Assembly: GCF_014633365.1 (NCBI RefSeq)
Contig: NC_068339.1
Location: forward strand, 1,989,001-2,053,000
Source of the DNA: Diospyros lotus
Taxonomy: Eukaryota; Streptophyta; Magnoliopsida; Ericales; Ebenaceae
Length of the DNA stretch: 64,000 bases
Reading direction: 5' to 3'
Shown here: piece by piece, positions 25,790-36,855 of the stretch
Layout: each line of letters starts with the position of its first letter
Position numbering within the stretch: the first letter of the stretch is position 1
The notes under the pieces: model-generated
Databases searched by the model: none
Seen by the model: the letters and a program-made list of their open reading frames with translations, nothing else
Told to the model about the DNA's origin: nothing
Position numbers and translations under genes: made by a program

Positions 25790-26936
25790 GATTTGAGGAA
25801 ACTTATGTAAATATACAGTAATACTTGTGTCTTATATTCTATTATGCTTAATTGACATTTTTTATAGTATAACTTATTCCATGTATATACTTGCAGGCTG
25901 ACTTCCAGATGCACCAACATGATGCATCATCACAATCATCAGCAGTTGGCCCGACAGAAGATAGTGACGCTACTGCACAACCCTCACAACCAGCTGTTGA
26001 TGAGACATCATTATGGTTGGAGGTTGCAGGTGGAAAAAAGAAGGGTCGTGTATATGGGATGGGGTCAGAAGCATACGTTATTCTTGGCTCCTATCATATG
26101 TTGTCACCATCGCCACCGCCTTCACAGTCGTCGTCCATTTCACTTGCTGACCAAATTCAACAAGTTGTTAGTTCAGCTATACAACCATTGAACCATCGTT
26201 TGTCAGCTATAGAAGAAAGATTACATAATCCTTCTTCATCGCCACCACCTTCAGATCATTAGGAGGATCCGTCATTGTCATGGATAGATATTACATTGTA
26301 TTATTTTTATTATTCATAGACGATGTGTTTTATTAATATTGTATGTATTTCTTGTATGAATTTAATATTGTATGAATTTTTTGTATGAATTTAATATTAT
26401 ATGGATTTCTTATATGAATTTAATATTATATGGATTTAATATTGTGTATATCAGGTTTATATATTTATGCATTATTTATATTGTGCAAAACAGGTTTATA
26501 TATAAAATATTGTAAGAATATTACTTTTTAATTAAATTTAAAATAGAGACGGATTTTGAGACAGAAAAAATCCGTTTCTAAATCCGTCTCAAATTGCTTT
26601 CAAATTGTCTACAAATTTGTCTTTGAATCCATCTCTAAAATCCGTCTCAAACAGAGACGGAAAAATTGTCTTCAAACTCGTCTCTAAATCCGTCTCAAAT
26701 TGAGACAAAAAATTCTGTCTCTAAATTCGTCTCAAACAGAGACGGAAAAATCCGTCTCTAAATCCGTCTCAAAACGAGACGGAAAAAAATCGTCTCAAAA
26801 ATCGTCTCTACATTCGTCTCAAATAGAGACAGAAATAATCCGTCTCTAATCGATCTCAAAATCCGTCTAAAATTTACCGACGGAGGTTTTAGGGACGGCT
26901 CAAAATCCGTCTCAAATTGACTGTTTTCTTATAGTG
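25790..26936 (+). mobile_element. Second CACTA fragment within the solo LTR
   Basis: LTR homology is lost near 25790 and the right end is GACTGTTTTCTTATAGTG at 26936, a clear CACTA terminus. Its subterminal repeats (26545-26920) use the word GAGACGGA / TCCGTCTC, unlike the GCGACGG words of the other CACTA element, so it is a different subfamily. The left terminus was not found, so this looks like a 3' fragment. It carries the last exon of a transposon protein. Confidence 0.6.
25897..26262 (+). pseudogene. Ptta/En/Spm-type transposon protein, C-terminal exon only
   Basis: An acceptor TACTTGCAG precedes 25897 and the frame runs 121 codons to a TAG. The stretch ELxWLEVAGGKKKGRVYG-type (seen here as SLWLEVAGGKKKGRVYGMG, about residues 45-63) followed by SEAYVI is the hallmark of the plant Ptta/En/Spm transposase-associated family (Transposase_24 type). 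The tail holds a Ser/Pro-rich linker and a short helical segment, LADQIQQVVSSAIQPLNHRL, likely for oligomer formation. In intact elements this protein accompanies the DDE transposase and binds DNA. Upstream exons and the transposase are missing here, so the piece cannot be functional alone. The frame is open and undamaged, which suggests recent loss or insertion. Confidence 0.7.
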
Positions 26937-27900
26937 ATTTTTGGGAAAATTAAAAAGGGTATTCAAATTTTAGCATAGCTATTCGAATATGGGAAATTGC
27001 ATTCGAATGGTTTATGGCCTATTCTGATATGTTGGTGGAGCATTGAGTGATATCCGGATGACTAGAGGCATATTCAGATGTCTCTGTGAGTGATTGAGGG
27101 TGACATCTAGATGTGGAGGGAGACATCCGAATGTTGGAAGTCAAAATTGAGTTGACCCAAGTGTGTGTGAGTGGTATCTAGATGCTACAGTAGCTCATTT
27201 AGATGACTTCCTTGCATTCATATCCGGATATGGGCTAAAACATTCGGATGCTCCATATTTCAGAAATTCAATTTCAATATGGTTTCGTATTTTGGATATA
27301 ACTCTCTCGTCTGAATTCTGATTGAGGTGATTCAAGATGCTATAAAAATATAAGAAAAAGATCTACAACTTTTGTGTTTTGAGTTTTTAGAAATTCGGGC
27401 TGAATAGAGGTCGAAATTGGGCTTAAAATTTGTTGAAATGGATTTATTTCTTTTTGGATATATCTGCCATATATATATATATATATATATAAGCTATCTG
27501 AATCAAACAGTGGCTATTCGAAACAGGGGATGGGTTTATTCAAATGAGGGGTTTATATACATATAAGCTATCTGAATCATGGGGTTTATGCAAATGAAAC
27601 AGTGGGTATATATATATGTATGATTCGCACATGACATGGGGGTATTCGAACCAGCAAAGAGAGAGAAGGCTCCCATACAAATGGCTGGGCAACCCATTCG
27701 AATGGGTTGCTTTCATAACAGAGGAGAGAAGGCTCCCATTCAAATGGCTGGGCAGCCCATTCAAATGGGTTGCTTCTATATGCATAGCTATGTTTCGGAT
27801 AAGCCATTTCCTATTCATATGGCTTCTATAATTACGCATATATAACTGATTACTGATATAGACATGAACAGAGCTTCTATATCTATACTGAAACAATAAT
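26937..27900. other. LTR interior with short ATTCGAATG/ATCCGGATG words
   Basis: Still within the solo LTR boundaries. Many scattered near-palindromes of the type ATTCGAATG, ATCCGGATG and ATTCAAATG occur here. No counterpart is seen in the sister LTR at 31942-35669, so it may be another insertion or a fast-evolving LTR region. Confidence 0.4.
27657..27778 (+). repeat. Tandem duplication, ~62-bp unit x2
   Basis: GAGAGAAGGCTCCCAT...CAAATGGCTGGGCA(A/G)CCCATTC(G/A)AATGGGTTGCTT is present twice, at about 27657-27713 and 27722-27775. Each unit also contains an inverted pair, CCCATTCGAATGGG. This creates frames on both strands that are not genes. Confidence 0.8.
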
Positions 27901-28794
27901 ATGCCATTTTAGAAAATAATTTTGGAGTAAGATAACCCCATTTGAAACATTATAGAGACTGAATGATGCTTAGCAAGAAATTTCAAACAATTACTATAAC
28001 AGTAGGAAGAATATTTCCACGCAGATGTATATATATACACATACATTAACAGTCATTAGGTTAGAATGGGAAGACGAACAGGGACCTCGCACTAGAATGA
28101 GATAATTAGATAAAAGGAATTTATAGAATATTAAATAGAATACAGAAAGGAACTTGGCTGATAAGACTCTTTCGTTGAAGCTCCAGTTGCGAACAGACAA
28201 TGGGAGAAGAAGAAGAAGATGATGAAGAATGAATGGAGAAGAAGATGAAGGGCAATGGAACGATGAAGTAGAAAAAGGAATACGACTTTGAAGCTGGGGG
28301 ATACGCTCTGGCAAAAGCGAAAGGAGAAGGCAGAGGGAACAGCTGCAGGTTACGCTACCTCCCCCCCTCCCCCCAACAAAGATTGATTTACCCCTCTTCG
28401 TCTCATTACAAAAAATCTTTTTTAGGGCATTTTTGATATATGACACATATTTTAAATTTTCATTTTCCTTTTCTGATCCAAATAAAAATTTAAATTCCTT
28501 TACAATTGGATCCAAGCCCAACCCATCAATTTATTGGCCCATCTGATGAACTCATTAACTAATTGATTGTGGCCCATACATTATTTCTCATTTTTTCTCA
28601 AAAATTAGATCCATACACTAATTTTCACGATCACGCTAATCATAAAATAAAATTGCTCAATCTAAAATTATTTTTATGCCATCAAAGCAATTTATCACTT
28701 AATTTTTAAAATACTTAAAGCCACATTTAAAATGTCATTAAACCGACATTAAGTAATAAAACACCTAAATCTACTTTAGGGTCATTACAAAGTT

Positions 28795-30340
28795 AACACT
28801 TAGAATAGAAAGATTGATTTTGTAATAACTTGTTGAATTATGAATAACAATACATCAAATATAATCAAAATATATAATTTTTTATATAGTATACATCAAA
28901 TGCGACCTTATTTAATAATACATTTATTCATTCAATAATATTTCTTCATTGTGTAATATATCTATTCGATACTTAATTAATATGAAAAAATGTAAAATAT
29001 CAAATTATATAAAATCTAAAATCTAAAATAAAAAATATATAAATGTAAACTAGGCACGAAAAATTTTTAAATTGAAATTTATATTAAATGTATAATAATT
29101 GAGTATTGGTACAGTACTCGTTACTTACTATTGGAATTAAAAATAACAAAGTAATGAAATGTTAATGAAGCATATATGGAAGCATGATCACTTCTTTTCT
29201 CAGAGTAGTAATTAATGTTACTAGAAATCATTTTAGATGTAGAACATCTATATATAGAAGTTGATTGTCAAAAAATATACTTTTTCACTCAAACATTTTA
29301 TGTTCTTATAAAGTATTATTAGAATAGCTATATAAATATAAACATTTTATAGTTTTCACGGTAACATGATCACTTCTTTGTTCTTTTATTTAATAATATA
29401 TTTAGTATATGTGATCATTGCCTAAAGCACCATTAGGCCTTTGGGAAAATGTTTTTGACACGGAAGTTGTCCGTCGCCTCCTCTCTGTCTACATCCTCGT
29501 CTCATATTTAACTTAATTTTATATGGTTCTGATATTTATCTACATCGTGTTTGCGATTAATCAAATATATATTGTAATGTCTGTTTGAAAAATATTTTTA
29601 AATTGAAATATATATTAAATGTATAATAATTTACTATTGGTATTATTATCTTTGCTTCTATTTTTAAACTATATAAATATAATTTGAGTTTTGTGATAAC
29701 ATTTTGAATTAAAATTAACTATATATATATCAAACACGATTATGGTGTACATTTTTCAATATCGTATATATTAATGTCTATATAATATACATCAAACATG
29801 ATCCTGATTAATAATAAAACATACACGGCGTTTTAATATTATAAAACTATATAAATAAATTAATTATTTAAAATATTATTTGTTTATTTTATTTAAAAAA
29901 TTAATAATTTATCATAACACAAAAGTTAAACTTAAAACTACTTTTAACTTAAATTAATAATTTGTATATTTTAGTAGTTAAAATTTAAAGTTAAAACTCT
30001 ACATTTTGATATTTAAAAATAAGATAAATATATTTTTTTCTTTCCATTATTTAACACTTAGAATAGAAATATCAAAATTTTAATACTTTTTTGAATTAAG
30101 AATAACAATACATCAAACATAATGAGGATATATATTTCTATATACATCAATATCAATTTTTTACTATTATTTTTATAAAGCATTTATTCATTCAAACATT
30201 TTTTAGTATTATTTATTTATTCATAATGTTTAGTATATTTAGTATTATTTTTGTGATATTTTTATTTAGTATTTGTTTAAATACCAAAAAATAAATTATT
30301 TGATTTTTATTTAACAAATATTTTTTAAAAAAAATAAAAG
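28795..30340. repeat. AT-rich interior of the composite CACTA, diverged direct repeats
   Basis: The phrase TTAACACTTAGAATAGAAA...GAATAACAATACATCAAA occurs at 28795 and 30050, and AAATTGAAATxTATATTAAATGTATAATAATT at 29068 and 29597; a related phrase lies at 23220-23260 on the other side of the LTR. This supports 23090-23312 and 28795-30340 having been one continuous stretch before the LTR inserted. No gene is seen. Confidence 0.5.
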
Positions 30341-30366
30341 AAAAACGAAAAATGTGGGCAGGAGAC

Positions 30367-30439
30367 CCCCCCCCCCCCCCCCCCACCCGGGGTCTTTTCC
30401 CTCTTTCCCCAAATCCCTAACCCACCCCATCTCCCCCTC

Positions 30440-30471
<32 letters not shown>

Positions 30472-30660
30472 GTAAACTCAGTACTCTTGTCGTAGACCCA
30501 TCCGTCGCAGCCTCCGCCTTCGTTGTCGCTGCCTCCGCCTCCGCCTTCGTTCGTCGCACTTGCCATCGCCTCCGTTCGTCGCCACTGCCACCGCCTCCGT
30601 TCATTGTCGCTGCCTCTGCCGTCTCCGTTCAACGCTGTTGTCTCCACCCCCGTATGTCGC
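30367..30660 (+). repeat. Poly-C, (CT)n and CCGCCTCCGTTCGTCGC low-complexity leader
   Basis: A run of about 18 C, then CT repeats (30438-30473), then repeated CCGCCTCCGxxTTCGTCGC-like words. Composition resembles a plant 5' UTR and it lies about 240 bases before the beta-adaptin exons, so it could be the leader of a chimeric transcript. The proline- or arginine-rich frames at 30311-30765 on both strands are composition artefacts. Confidence 0.5.
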
Positions 30661-30897
30661 AGCTGCCTCAGAGCATTTTGCTATTGCATTTGTAGGTATT
30701 ATTCCGATCATCTCTTCCATCCACTTGTAACTGTATCGTTGATTCTAGAATTTTTATTTTTTTGACAACCTGGGGTTCGTGCAGGATTTGGGATTTGTTT
30801 AGTTGTTGTGAAGCAAGCTGATTCTGTAGCTTAACAATATATTTGTTTAAATTTTCTGGTATTAACTGTATGCTTCTCATTTGGCATTGGATTTCAG

Positions 30898-31442
30898 ATG
30901 GGGTCAAGTTTTCATATTGGATGCTCTTTCCAAGTACAAGGCAGCTGATGGTCGGGAAGCTGAGAATACTGTGGAGCGTGTTACTCCACGATTACAACAT
31001 GCAAATTCTGCAGTTGTGCTTTCTGCTGTCAAGGTACAATTAATTCTTCCTATGAACTTAATTGGCATTCTCATTATTAATTGTTTTTTCTTTACACATA
31101 CATCATGTTCTTGTTGAATTCTACTGTTGTATAATGTTTTTTGGACAGATTTCTTTTTGTTGTATGGTTCACTGGATGGTTGCTTTCCAGGTTCTTTTGG
31201 AGTTCAAAGAATATGCAACAGAAGTAGATGTAGATTTTGTAAGAAAAGTTGCTCGTGCAATTGGACATTGTGCCATCAAGTTAGAGAGAACAGCTGAGCG
31301 ATGCATCAGTGTGTTGCTGGAGCTAATTAAGATTAAAGTAAATTATGTGGTTCAAGAAGCTATCATTGTCATTAAAGATATATTTACAAGATACCCTTTT
31401 CTAGTCCCTTATGTCCTTTTTCCCTATAAATTTGCTCCATAA
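30898..31442 (+). pseudogene. Beta-adaptin (AP-1/AP-2 complex beta subunit) gene fragment
   Basis: Two exon-like pieces are seen. Piece A, 30898-31033, sits between a good acceptor (TTTCAG) and donor (AAG|GTACAA) and encodes [17 protein letters not shown]... through VVLSAVK. Piece B, from 31191 after TTTCCAG, encodes [19 protein letters not shown]... through [17 protein letters not shown], then unrelated residues and a stop at 31440-31442. In intact plant beta-adaptins these blocks are about 90 residues apart, so the intervening exons are missing, as are both ends of the roughly 900-residue protein. The parent protein is a large subunit of clathrin adaptor complexes at the trans-Golgi or plasma membrane. 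Both pieces keep an open frame. Together with flanking CACTA subterminal repeats this suggests capture by a transposon. A truncated chimeric protein is possible but unproven. Confidence 0.8.
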
Positions 31443-32969
31443 GATTGCTGTAAATTCCAGTTTTTTTGTATATTGTAATGTGACGTTATTATCTCATAGC
31501 GGATTGTTGTCTCTGCTAGTTGTTATTTTTTAATTTTTTATTTTTTGTGTCGTAACAGCATGAATCCATCTTATAGCGGAGCATTTTGTTTAGTTGTTAA
31601 ATTAATTTATTTTATTAAATTAAAATAAAATAAATAAATAAATTTTGTTTTTTATATATTTTTAATAAAATATATTTAAAATATATTTTATTTATTTTTA
31701 AATATATTTTTAATTTAATTATATAAATTAATTTCATTAATTTTTTAATATTTTTTAGCGACGAAAAATTCTGTCACTAAAAAGAAATTTTTAATTTTTT
31801 AATTTATATTTATTTATACTTTAGCAACGAAAATTAACTTCGCTAATCTGTCGCTATTTTCCTGAATTAGAGATATATTTGCAACAAAAATTTTCATCGC
31901 TAAATTTAAAAAAAAAAATTATTTAGCTACGGAACATTTTTTGTAATGACCCTAAATTTGGTCTAGGTGTTTTTAATATTTAATTTTAGCTCAAGGGCAT
32001 TTTAGATGTGGGTCTAAGTATTTTAATATTTAATAAAATTTCTTTGAGGGCGTAGAAATAATTTTAGGTTGGATAATTTTATTTTATAGTTCATGTGGTC
32101 GGAAGATAAGTGTGTGAGTTTAAATTTTTTTTTAATTTATAAATAATGTAATGGGCTGCAATTAATTAGTTAGCGAGATCACGTGTTTGACCAGGGTGGG
32201 AAATTAAGCCTAGTGGGCTTGATATATATATATAGAGAGTACATGGGGCTTGGGCTTAGGTCTATGGTGATAAATAATTCGAAAATAATGAAATTGGTGG
32301 TGTAATAAAAATAAAATAACAATAATAATAATAAATAAAATAAAATAAATAAATAAAAAGAAGAAAATAAATTAAGTTAGCATTTGTCAATAAAACCCCT
32401 AGATATTTTTGTCTATTATATGATAAGAGGGGCATGTTGGTAAAATTTCATAATTGGCAAGCAATTTGCACAGCCTTTCTGTGTGCAGAGATTTTCTAAA
32501 TTTAATGCATATCGCTACTCCTTTTCTTCACTGTTTCATTTCTTTCCTCACTCCCCAGTGCCTTCTTATGCTTCATCTTCCCCCTTCTTGTGATACTCTT
32601 TGCATATCTCTCTCTCTCTCTCTCTACTGTTGAAGCCCAGTAAGGAGAAGACTCATCCAACCTCAGGCAAGTTTCTTCTGCTTATCCATTCACGTTCTGT
32701 AATTTCTGTGTATTTCATCTCTTTTGGGGCGATTGTTCATTGTCTCTGTAAATGTATACACACACATATGTATATATCCATACCCCTGCCTCTTGAGTAA
32801 CTTCTTCTCTTTCTTCCTCTTGTTATAGCATCATTTACTTCTTATTTTCTGGAATGGCTACCCTTGTTTCGGTAGATAGCCGTGTAGACATATGCCCTCA
32901 TGCAAATCACCACTTATATATATATATAAATACACGCTCACAGCCATCCCCTGTTCCAGTGGAGCAAAC

Positions 32970-33918
32970 TAGGGGCGGATTTACGTGTGAGCTGCCCTGG
33001 GCTGAAGCCCAAGGCAGCCCAATAGAAATATGAATTAGGTAGGCTTAAATTTACAATTCTTTGATTCCAGCCCACCCCAGCCCCCCTCTGGAAACCCTTC
33101 TCTTCTCCACTTCTTCTTCATCTCCCGACCTCACTCTCGTTCTCTCTCACCCTCGCCGCCTCTCGCTCTTTGCCTCCCCTCTCTTTCTCGTCCGGCGTCC
33201 GCTCGCGCTGGCCTTCGCTCTCTGCATCTCTTTTACTTTGCTCGCGTCGCGCTCGCCCTCGGCCCCTCGCTCTCTTCATCTCTCTTGCTCGCGCTCGCCC
33301 TCAGCCTTTCTTGCTCTCGCCTTTCGCTCGCCCTCGCTCTCTGCCTCTCTCGCTCACCCTCGCCCTTTTCTCTTGCTCTCGCTCGACCACTCTCACTCTC
33401 GCTGGCCCTAGCTACTGCGACGCTGCCTCTCGGGTCTCAGCTCTCGGCGTCTCGCCCTCTGCTCCGCCTCTTGGCCTCGCCCTTGCTCGCTGCCTCTGCT
33501 TCATTCGATTGAGAGCTAAGTATTTTTTTTTTTGCCTCTACCTCTGCTTAACAAGTAAAATAAATTGTTTATGGGTTTCAACTTTGTTGTTGATTGATTC
33601 GTTGAAGCTGCTGTCTTTTTTGAGCAAGTTATAAGTGATTTTTTTTCTAATTTTGTGTCTGCTTGGAGTTGGCTGTTTGACTGCTGCATTCAGTTAGGAT
33701 TAGGAATACAATTGTCAATTGTTAATTTGTTATATTGGACTTGCATTTGCCTCAAATCTTGAGTTAAATATTTTAATTGTTCAATTATTGAATTATGTTA
33801 TTTTTTGTTTGTGTATCTTAGAATTTAGAATGGAACAACGAACTTCTGCGAAGAAAAAAAAAACTTGTTATCTTTTTAAAATTTCAGCCCCCAACCTAAA
33901 TTCCTAGATCCGCCCCTG
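32970..33918. mobile_element. hAT-type element, 949 bp, non-autonomous
   Basis: Perfect 8-bp duplications GAGCAAAC flank it (32962-32969 and 33919-33926). The ends TAGGGGCGGATTTA and, in reverse, CAGGGGCGGATCTA form the terminal inverted repeat. The interior begins with an inverted GGGCTGAAGCCC and holds a strongly CT-rich block with CTCGC and CGCTCG words (33080-33510), which produces Leu/Ser/Arg-rich frames on the + strand. These lack any motif of a transposase and are composition artefacts. Confidence 0.9.
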
Positions 33919-34079
33919 GAGCAAACCCATTTATATACACATATATATGTATATATATATTGTATATGTGACCAGAGAGGCTTGTTGCTGGGAGGCTCTT
34001 AATCACTGTTATTTTTTAGGAAGCCTCCCCTATTTTGATCAGATTTTTCCTCATTGTGTGATCAAATGGCCCTTATATA

Positions 34080-34530
34080 TATATATATATATTCATACAT
34101 ACATGTTGCGGGCAGCCATATATATGTATGCACGCCCCCTGTTTTTGTCCCAGCCAATCCATCATTTACATATTCATATGTAGATATATATATGCGCGGC
34201 AGTGTAGTCTCTCTATCTCTCCTTGTTTCATTTAATCCTCACCCACTTATATGTATTCATATGCACGCACGTTAAAACACCACTGTGGACATAAGCACCC
34301 AAATAATATATACATATATATGTTTAATATCATGTTCAATACTCACTAAAGGTGTAAGACACTTAAATAATATATATATATATATGTATATGTATGGTTG
34401 CAACTCTCTGTAAGTTTAACGGAAGGCACTTAAAATATATATATATATATGTATACATATGTCTAATACTCTCTGTTAGTTTAAGAGAACCCAAATAATA
34501 TATATATATATATATGTATACACATATTTA
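34080..34530. repeat. Imperfect repeats with (TA)n and ACTCTCTGTxAGTTTAA
   Basis: Several (TA)n(TG) runs alternate with CTCTxTAAGTTTAxxGGAGxCACTTAAATAATATATATATATATGTATA phrases at about 34345, 34410 and 34470. Part of the LTR interior. Confidence 0.55.
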
Positions 34531-35843
34531 AGACCCACGCACCCAACGTATATTGCCATGAGCATTATTTAATTATCTATTAAATAATTTTTAAATATGC
34601 CCAAATTTATAAGAATTCATATTAAAAATTTCCTTACATTTTTAATAGTCATTGGAATATGGCCATTAAATTAAATGTCACTATGTGTAAAGATTAATAG
34701 ACCTTATGTACCTGATGTGGTTCTTTTTATTGCATGAAAACTTTAATCATAAATTTGAGACTTTTGTGGAGGTATACTTGTCATCAATACGTGGTATTAA
34801 ACCATGGGGATACTTATTTATACATTTGAGAGTATGGCATCAAGGTTGGTAACCTTGCGTGATTTCAGAAATGGCATGTCAAAATATGATATATATATAT
34901 ATATGTATATATATAGTATTGTTGTTAAATTTTACGCACCTATTATTTTGCGCGGAGGAAATGATACCCTAGAGCACCTGGCACGAGACAAGGTGGCCAT
35001 AGCCCAGCAAGTTGGCTTCATATTGGATGTGAGTTTTTTTTTTTCTCTTGATGCATTTTGGCATATGTTGTTTAATGGCTTGCGAGCCTATGAGATTGGA
35101 TTCTGATAATTAATGTTATATGTACATTTGCATAATAATATATGGTGACATGATTTATTTAAATTGAAATTGATAAGGTCATAAATTATGAATCTTGTAT
35201 GAAAATGTCGAGTTCTTGATTACTCTTTTTGGTGTCACCCTATTCTTGATTCTTGCTTGCTATTCATTGTTTCTAGAACTTGCTGAGCCTTGTGGCTCAC
35301 TTGATCTTCCTTGCCATTCCAGTTAAAGAGAATGCTATTTTTTGGGGCGAGTCCAGTGGGACTAAAGCCCAAGGATAGTGGTGTACGGAGACGCATCCTA
35401 ACTTGAAGATCCTGATTGGTGTTTAGGTAAGACTTGAGATAAAATGATTTTTATTTTATTAGTTAACAATAGAGCCTCTTATTTGTTTGTATGGCCTTCG
35501 AGCACAAACTCATGAGATATTAGAAATGTAACTAAACCTTAATTTAGTTTCTGCTGCTAGTAATGAAATGAGATGTCTATTTATTTATGATTTGTTCTAT
35601 ATCATCTCTGTGATGACCTCCTTTCGAATATCCTATACTAGCGGGAATATTCGAGAGTGGGCCCTTACAATTTCTATCGCTAATCTATCGCTAAATTGGC
35701 GATGGATCCATCACTACAAAAATTTAGCGATGAGCACTTCAGCGACGAATATAAATGTTCCATCACTAAACTCATTTAGCGATAGATTTTTGGGTTTTAG
35801 CGACTGAAATGTTTCGTCACTAAAACTCGAAATTCCTGTAATG

Positions 35844-36837
35844 TATTTTGTAATTATTTTAGTTTATATTGTGAATGTTTATATTTAATATGATATTTAA
35901 TTATGAATTTGTACTGAAGATGTTAAAGTTGAATATTGAATTTGTAATATTTGAATATTGTGAAGGTTAAAATTGAATTGAATTGGTTGAAATTTAAATG
36001 TTAATAAATTGAATTGGTTTGTATTTGTTTTGTGAATCTTTGAATTGAAATTATTAAGTTTATTTAAGAATTAAATGGTAAATAGTTATAGTTAATTTTA
36101 TTTGAATTTAGATATTTATTAATGTGTATATATATTTTAAATTTATATATTTTAACAAAATATTTAAAATATGGTTGTGTTAGAACTTCGCCTGGGCAAA
36201 CTTATTGCAGATTGCATATAGTTTGTGTAACTTTCGAGTTTATGGACCCAAGTAACATTCTCGGCCTTACCTCACCGATGCAAGATTGGAGGGTGGGCTG
36301 TTGGCTTTAATGGATTGAAAATGGTGTTATTAATGGTCTCACCCCAACCCTAAAATGGCTAATGCATGGATTTCTCGACATAAACTTGGCAGAATTTAGC
36401 ATATTTGCTATAAGTTTAAATTTCAGATAAAATGTGTGTAAATGATCTTATCCCATAAAAAAAGAGATACTACGACATTTTTTCATGTAATAATTATAAG
36501 AGACTTACGGCGTTTTGCTCCTTATTTGCATTTTTTTAAAGTAATTTTCTCATAATAATTTTATTAAACACGAATTTTAATTATTAATAATTTTCATTGA
36601 TTATCATATTTTTTATAAAATTTTTATATTTGGTACAAAATATATTCTTGCTAAAAAAAAAGACAATATGAAAGAATATCACCCTCTAGCATGGAGGGTA
36701 ATGCGTTATAATATTATGAAAAAAATTATTATTATTATTATCATAATTTATACCAAAAAAATAAATGTGCATGCAGTTGGTGGTATAGGTATGGTTCAAA
36801 TCAAATAGAATGGACCAATGAATACCCAGGAGCCAAG
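35844..36837. other. Unassigned AT-rich sequence
   Basis: Nothing is supported except simple AT-rich sequence; a less AT-rich patch at 36180-36360 has no recognised motif. Confidence 0.3.
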
Positions 36838-36855
36838 CAAGGCTCTAATACCAAT
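36838..36855 (-). other. LTR-retrotransposon primer-binding site (tRNA-Met type)
   Basis: On the - strand the LTR end ...CCGTCCCAACA is followed by AT and TGGTATTAGAGCCTTG. Plant elements primed by initiator tRNA-Met have TGGTATCAGAGC here, so one base differs. It places an LTR end at 36856. Confidence 0.65.

Larger units (their letters stand above)
23313..28789 (-). mobile_element. Solo LTR family A, reverse, with nested CACTA insertions
   Basis: On the - strand it starts TGTAATGACCCTAAAG at 28789 and ends at the TGTAAGAG complement (23313), with perfect 5-bp duplications AAGTT (23308-23312 and 28790-28794). The 3' end matches the LTR at 31942-35669: CTCTCGAAxxTTCCC(A/G)CTAG(C/T)ATA at the edge, then GGAGGTxATCAxAGAGATGATATAGAA. 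The hairpin is at 25630-25643 (one outer mismatch). The length is swollen by the CACTA copy at 23347-25301 and a second CACTA piece ending at 26936. A 175-codon - strand frame (27994-28521) is LTR sequence and not a gene. Confidence 0.85.
31942..35669 (+). mobile_element. Solo LTR family A, forward, with nested hAT element
   Basis: It begins TGTAATGACCCTAAATTTGG and ends GAGAGTGGGCCCTTACA, aligning with the reverse copy at 23313-28789. The hairpin GAGCC-TTGT-GGCTC lies at 35285-35298, followed by GCCATTCCAG. A CAGGCAAGTTT motif is at 32665. The flanks TTTTT and ATTTC do not give a clean duplication, but CACTA subterminal repeats border both sides, so it split that element. Without the hAT insertion it is about 2.8 kb. 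No internal coding region is present, and the small frames within are not supported. Confidence 0.8.
22548..35843 (+). mobile_element. Composite CACTA (En/Spm) element carrying a beta-adaptin gene piece; split by two nested LTRs
   Basis: The left end is CACTACAAGAAATTTAAG followed by TTTAGAGACGAA. The right end, read in reverse from 35843, is CATTACAGGAATTTCGAG followed by TTTTAGTGACGAA. These agree over about 31 bases with the same spacing. Flanking triplets are CAT (22545-22547) and TAT (35844-35846), one difference from a 3-bp duplication. Subterminal GACGG/CCGTC words fill 22560-23090, 31750-31940 and 35670-35840. Removing the LTRs at 23313-28789 and 31942-35669 leaves about 4.1 kb, including two beta-adaptin exons. 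I infer a Pack-type CACTA; separate fragments falling side by side is the alternative. Confidence 0.5.

Noticed and set aside
22548..26936. CACTACAAGAAA at 22548 and TTTCTTATAGTG at 26936 as the two ends of one 4.4-kb CACTA element
   Set aside because: Flanking triplets are CAT and ATT, the subterminal words differ (GCGACGG versus GAGACGG), and the LTR boundary at 23313 with its AAGTT duplication lies between them, so they belong to different elements.
27994..28521. 175-codon - strand open frame
   Set aside because: It lies wholly inside a solo LTR, has no recognisable domain, and its sister LTR does not keep the frame.
30311..30765. Overlapping frames on both strands with Pro-rich or Arg/Glu-rich proteins
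   Set aside because: Low-complexity (CT)n, poly-C and CCGCCTCCG words give open frames in several phases; no domain is seen.
33061..33634. Ser/Leu/Arg-rich open frames of 116-154 codons on the + strand
   Set aside because: They come from a CT-rich block in a non-autonomous hAT element; composition alone explains the open frames in all phases.
35712..35843. A 132-bp mini-CACTA starting with CACTACAAAAATTTAGCG
   Set aside because: The start fits the ordinary subterminal word CCATCGCTA with one change, and the longer pairing with 22548 explains the right end better. It remains a weak alternative.
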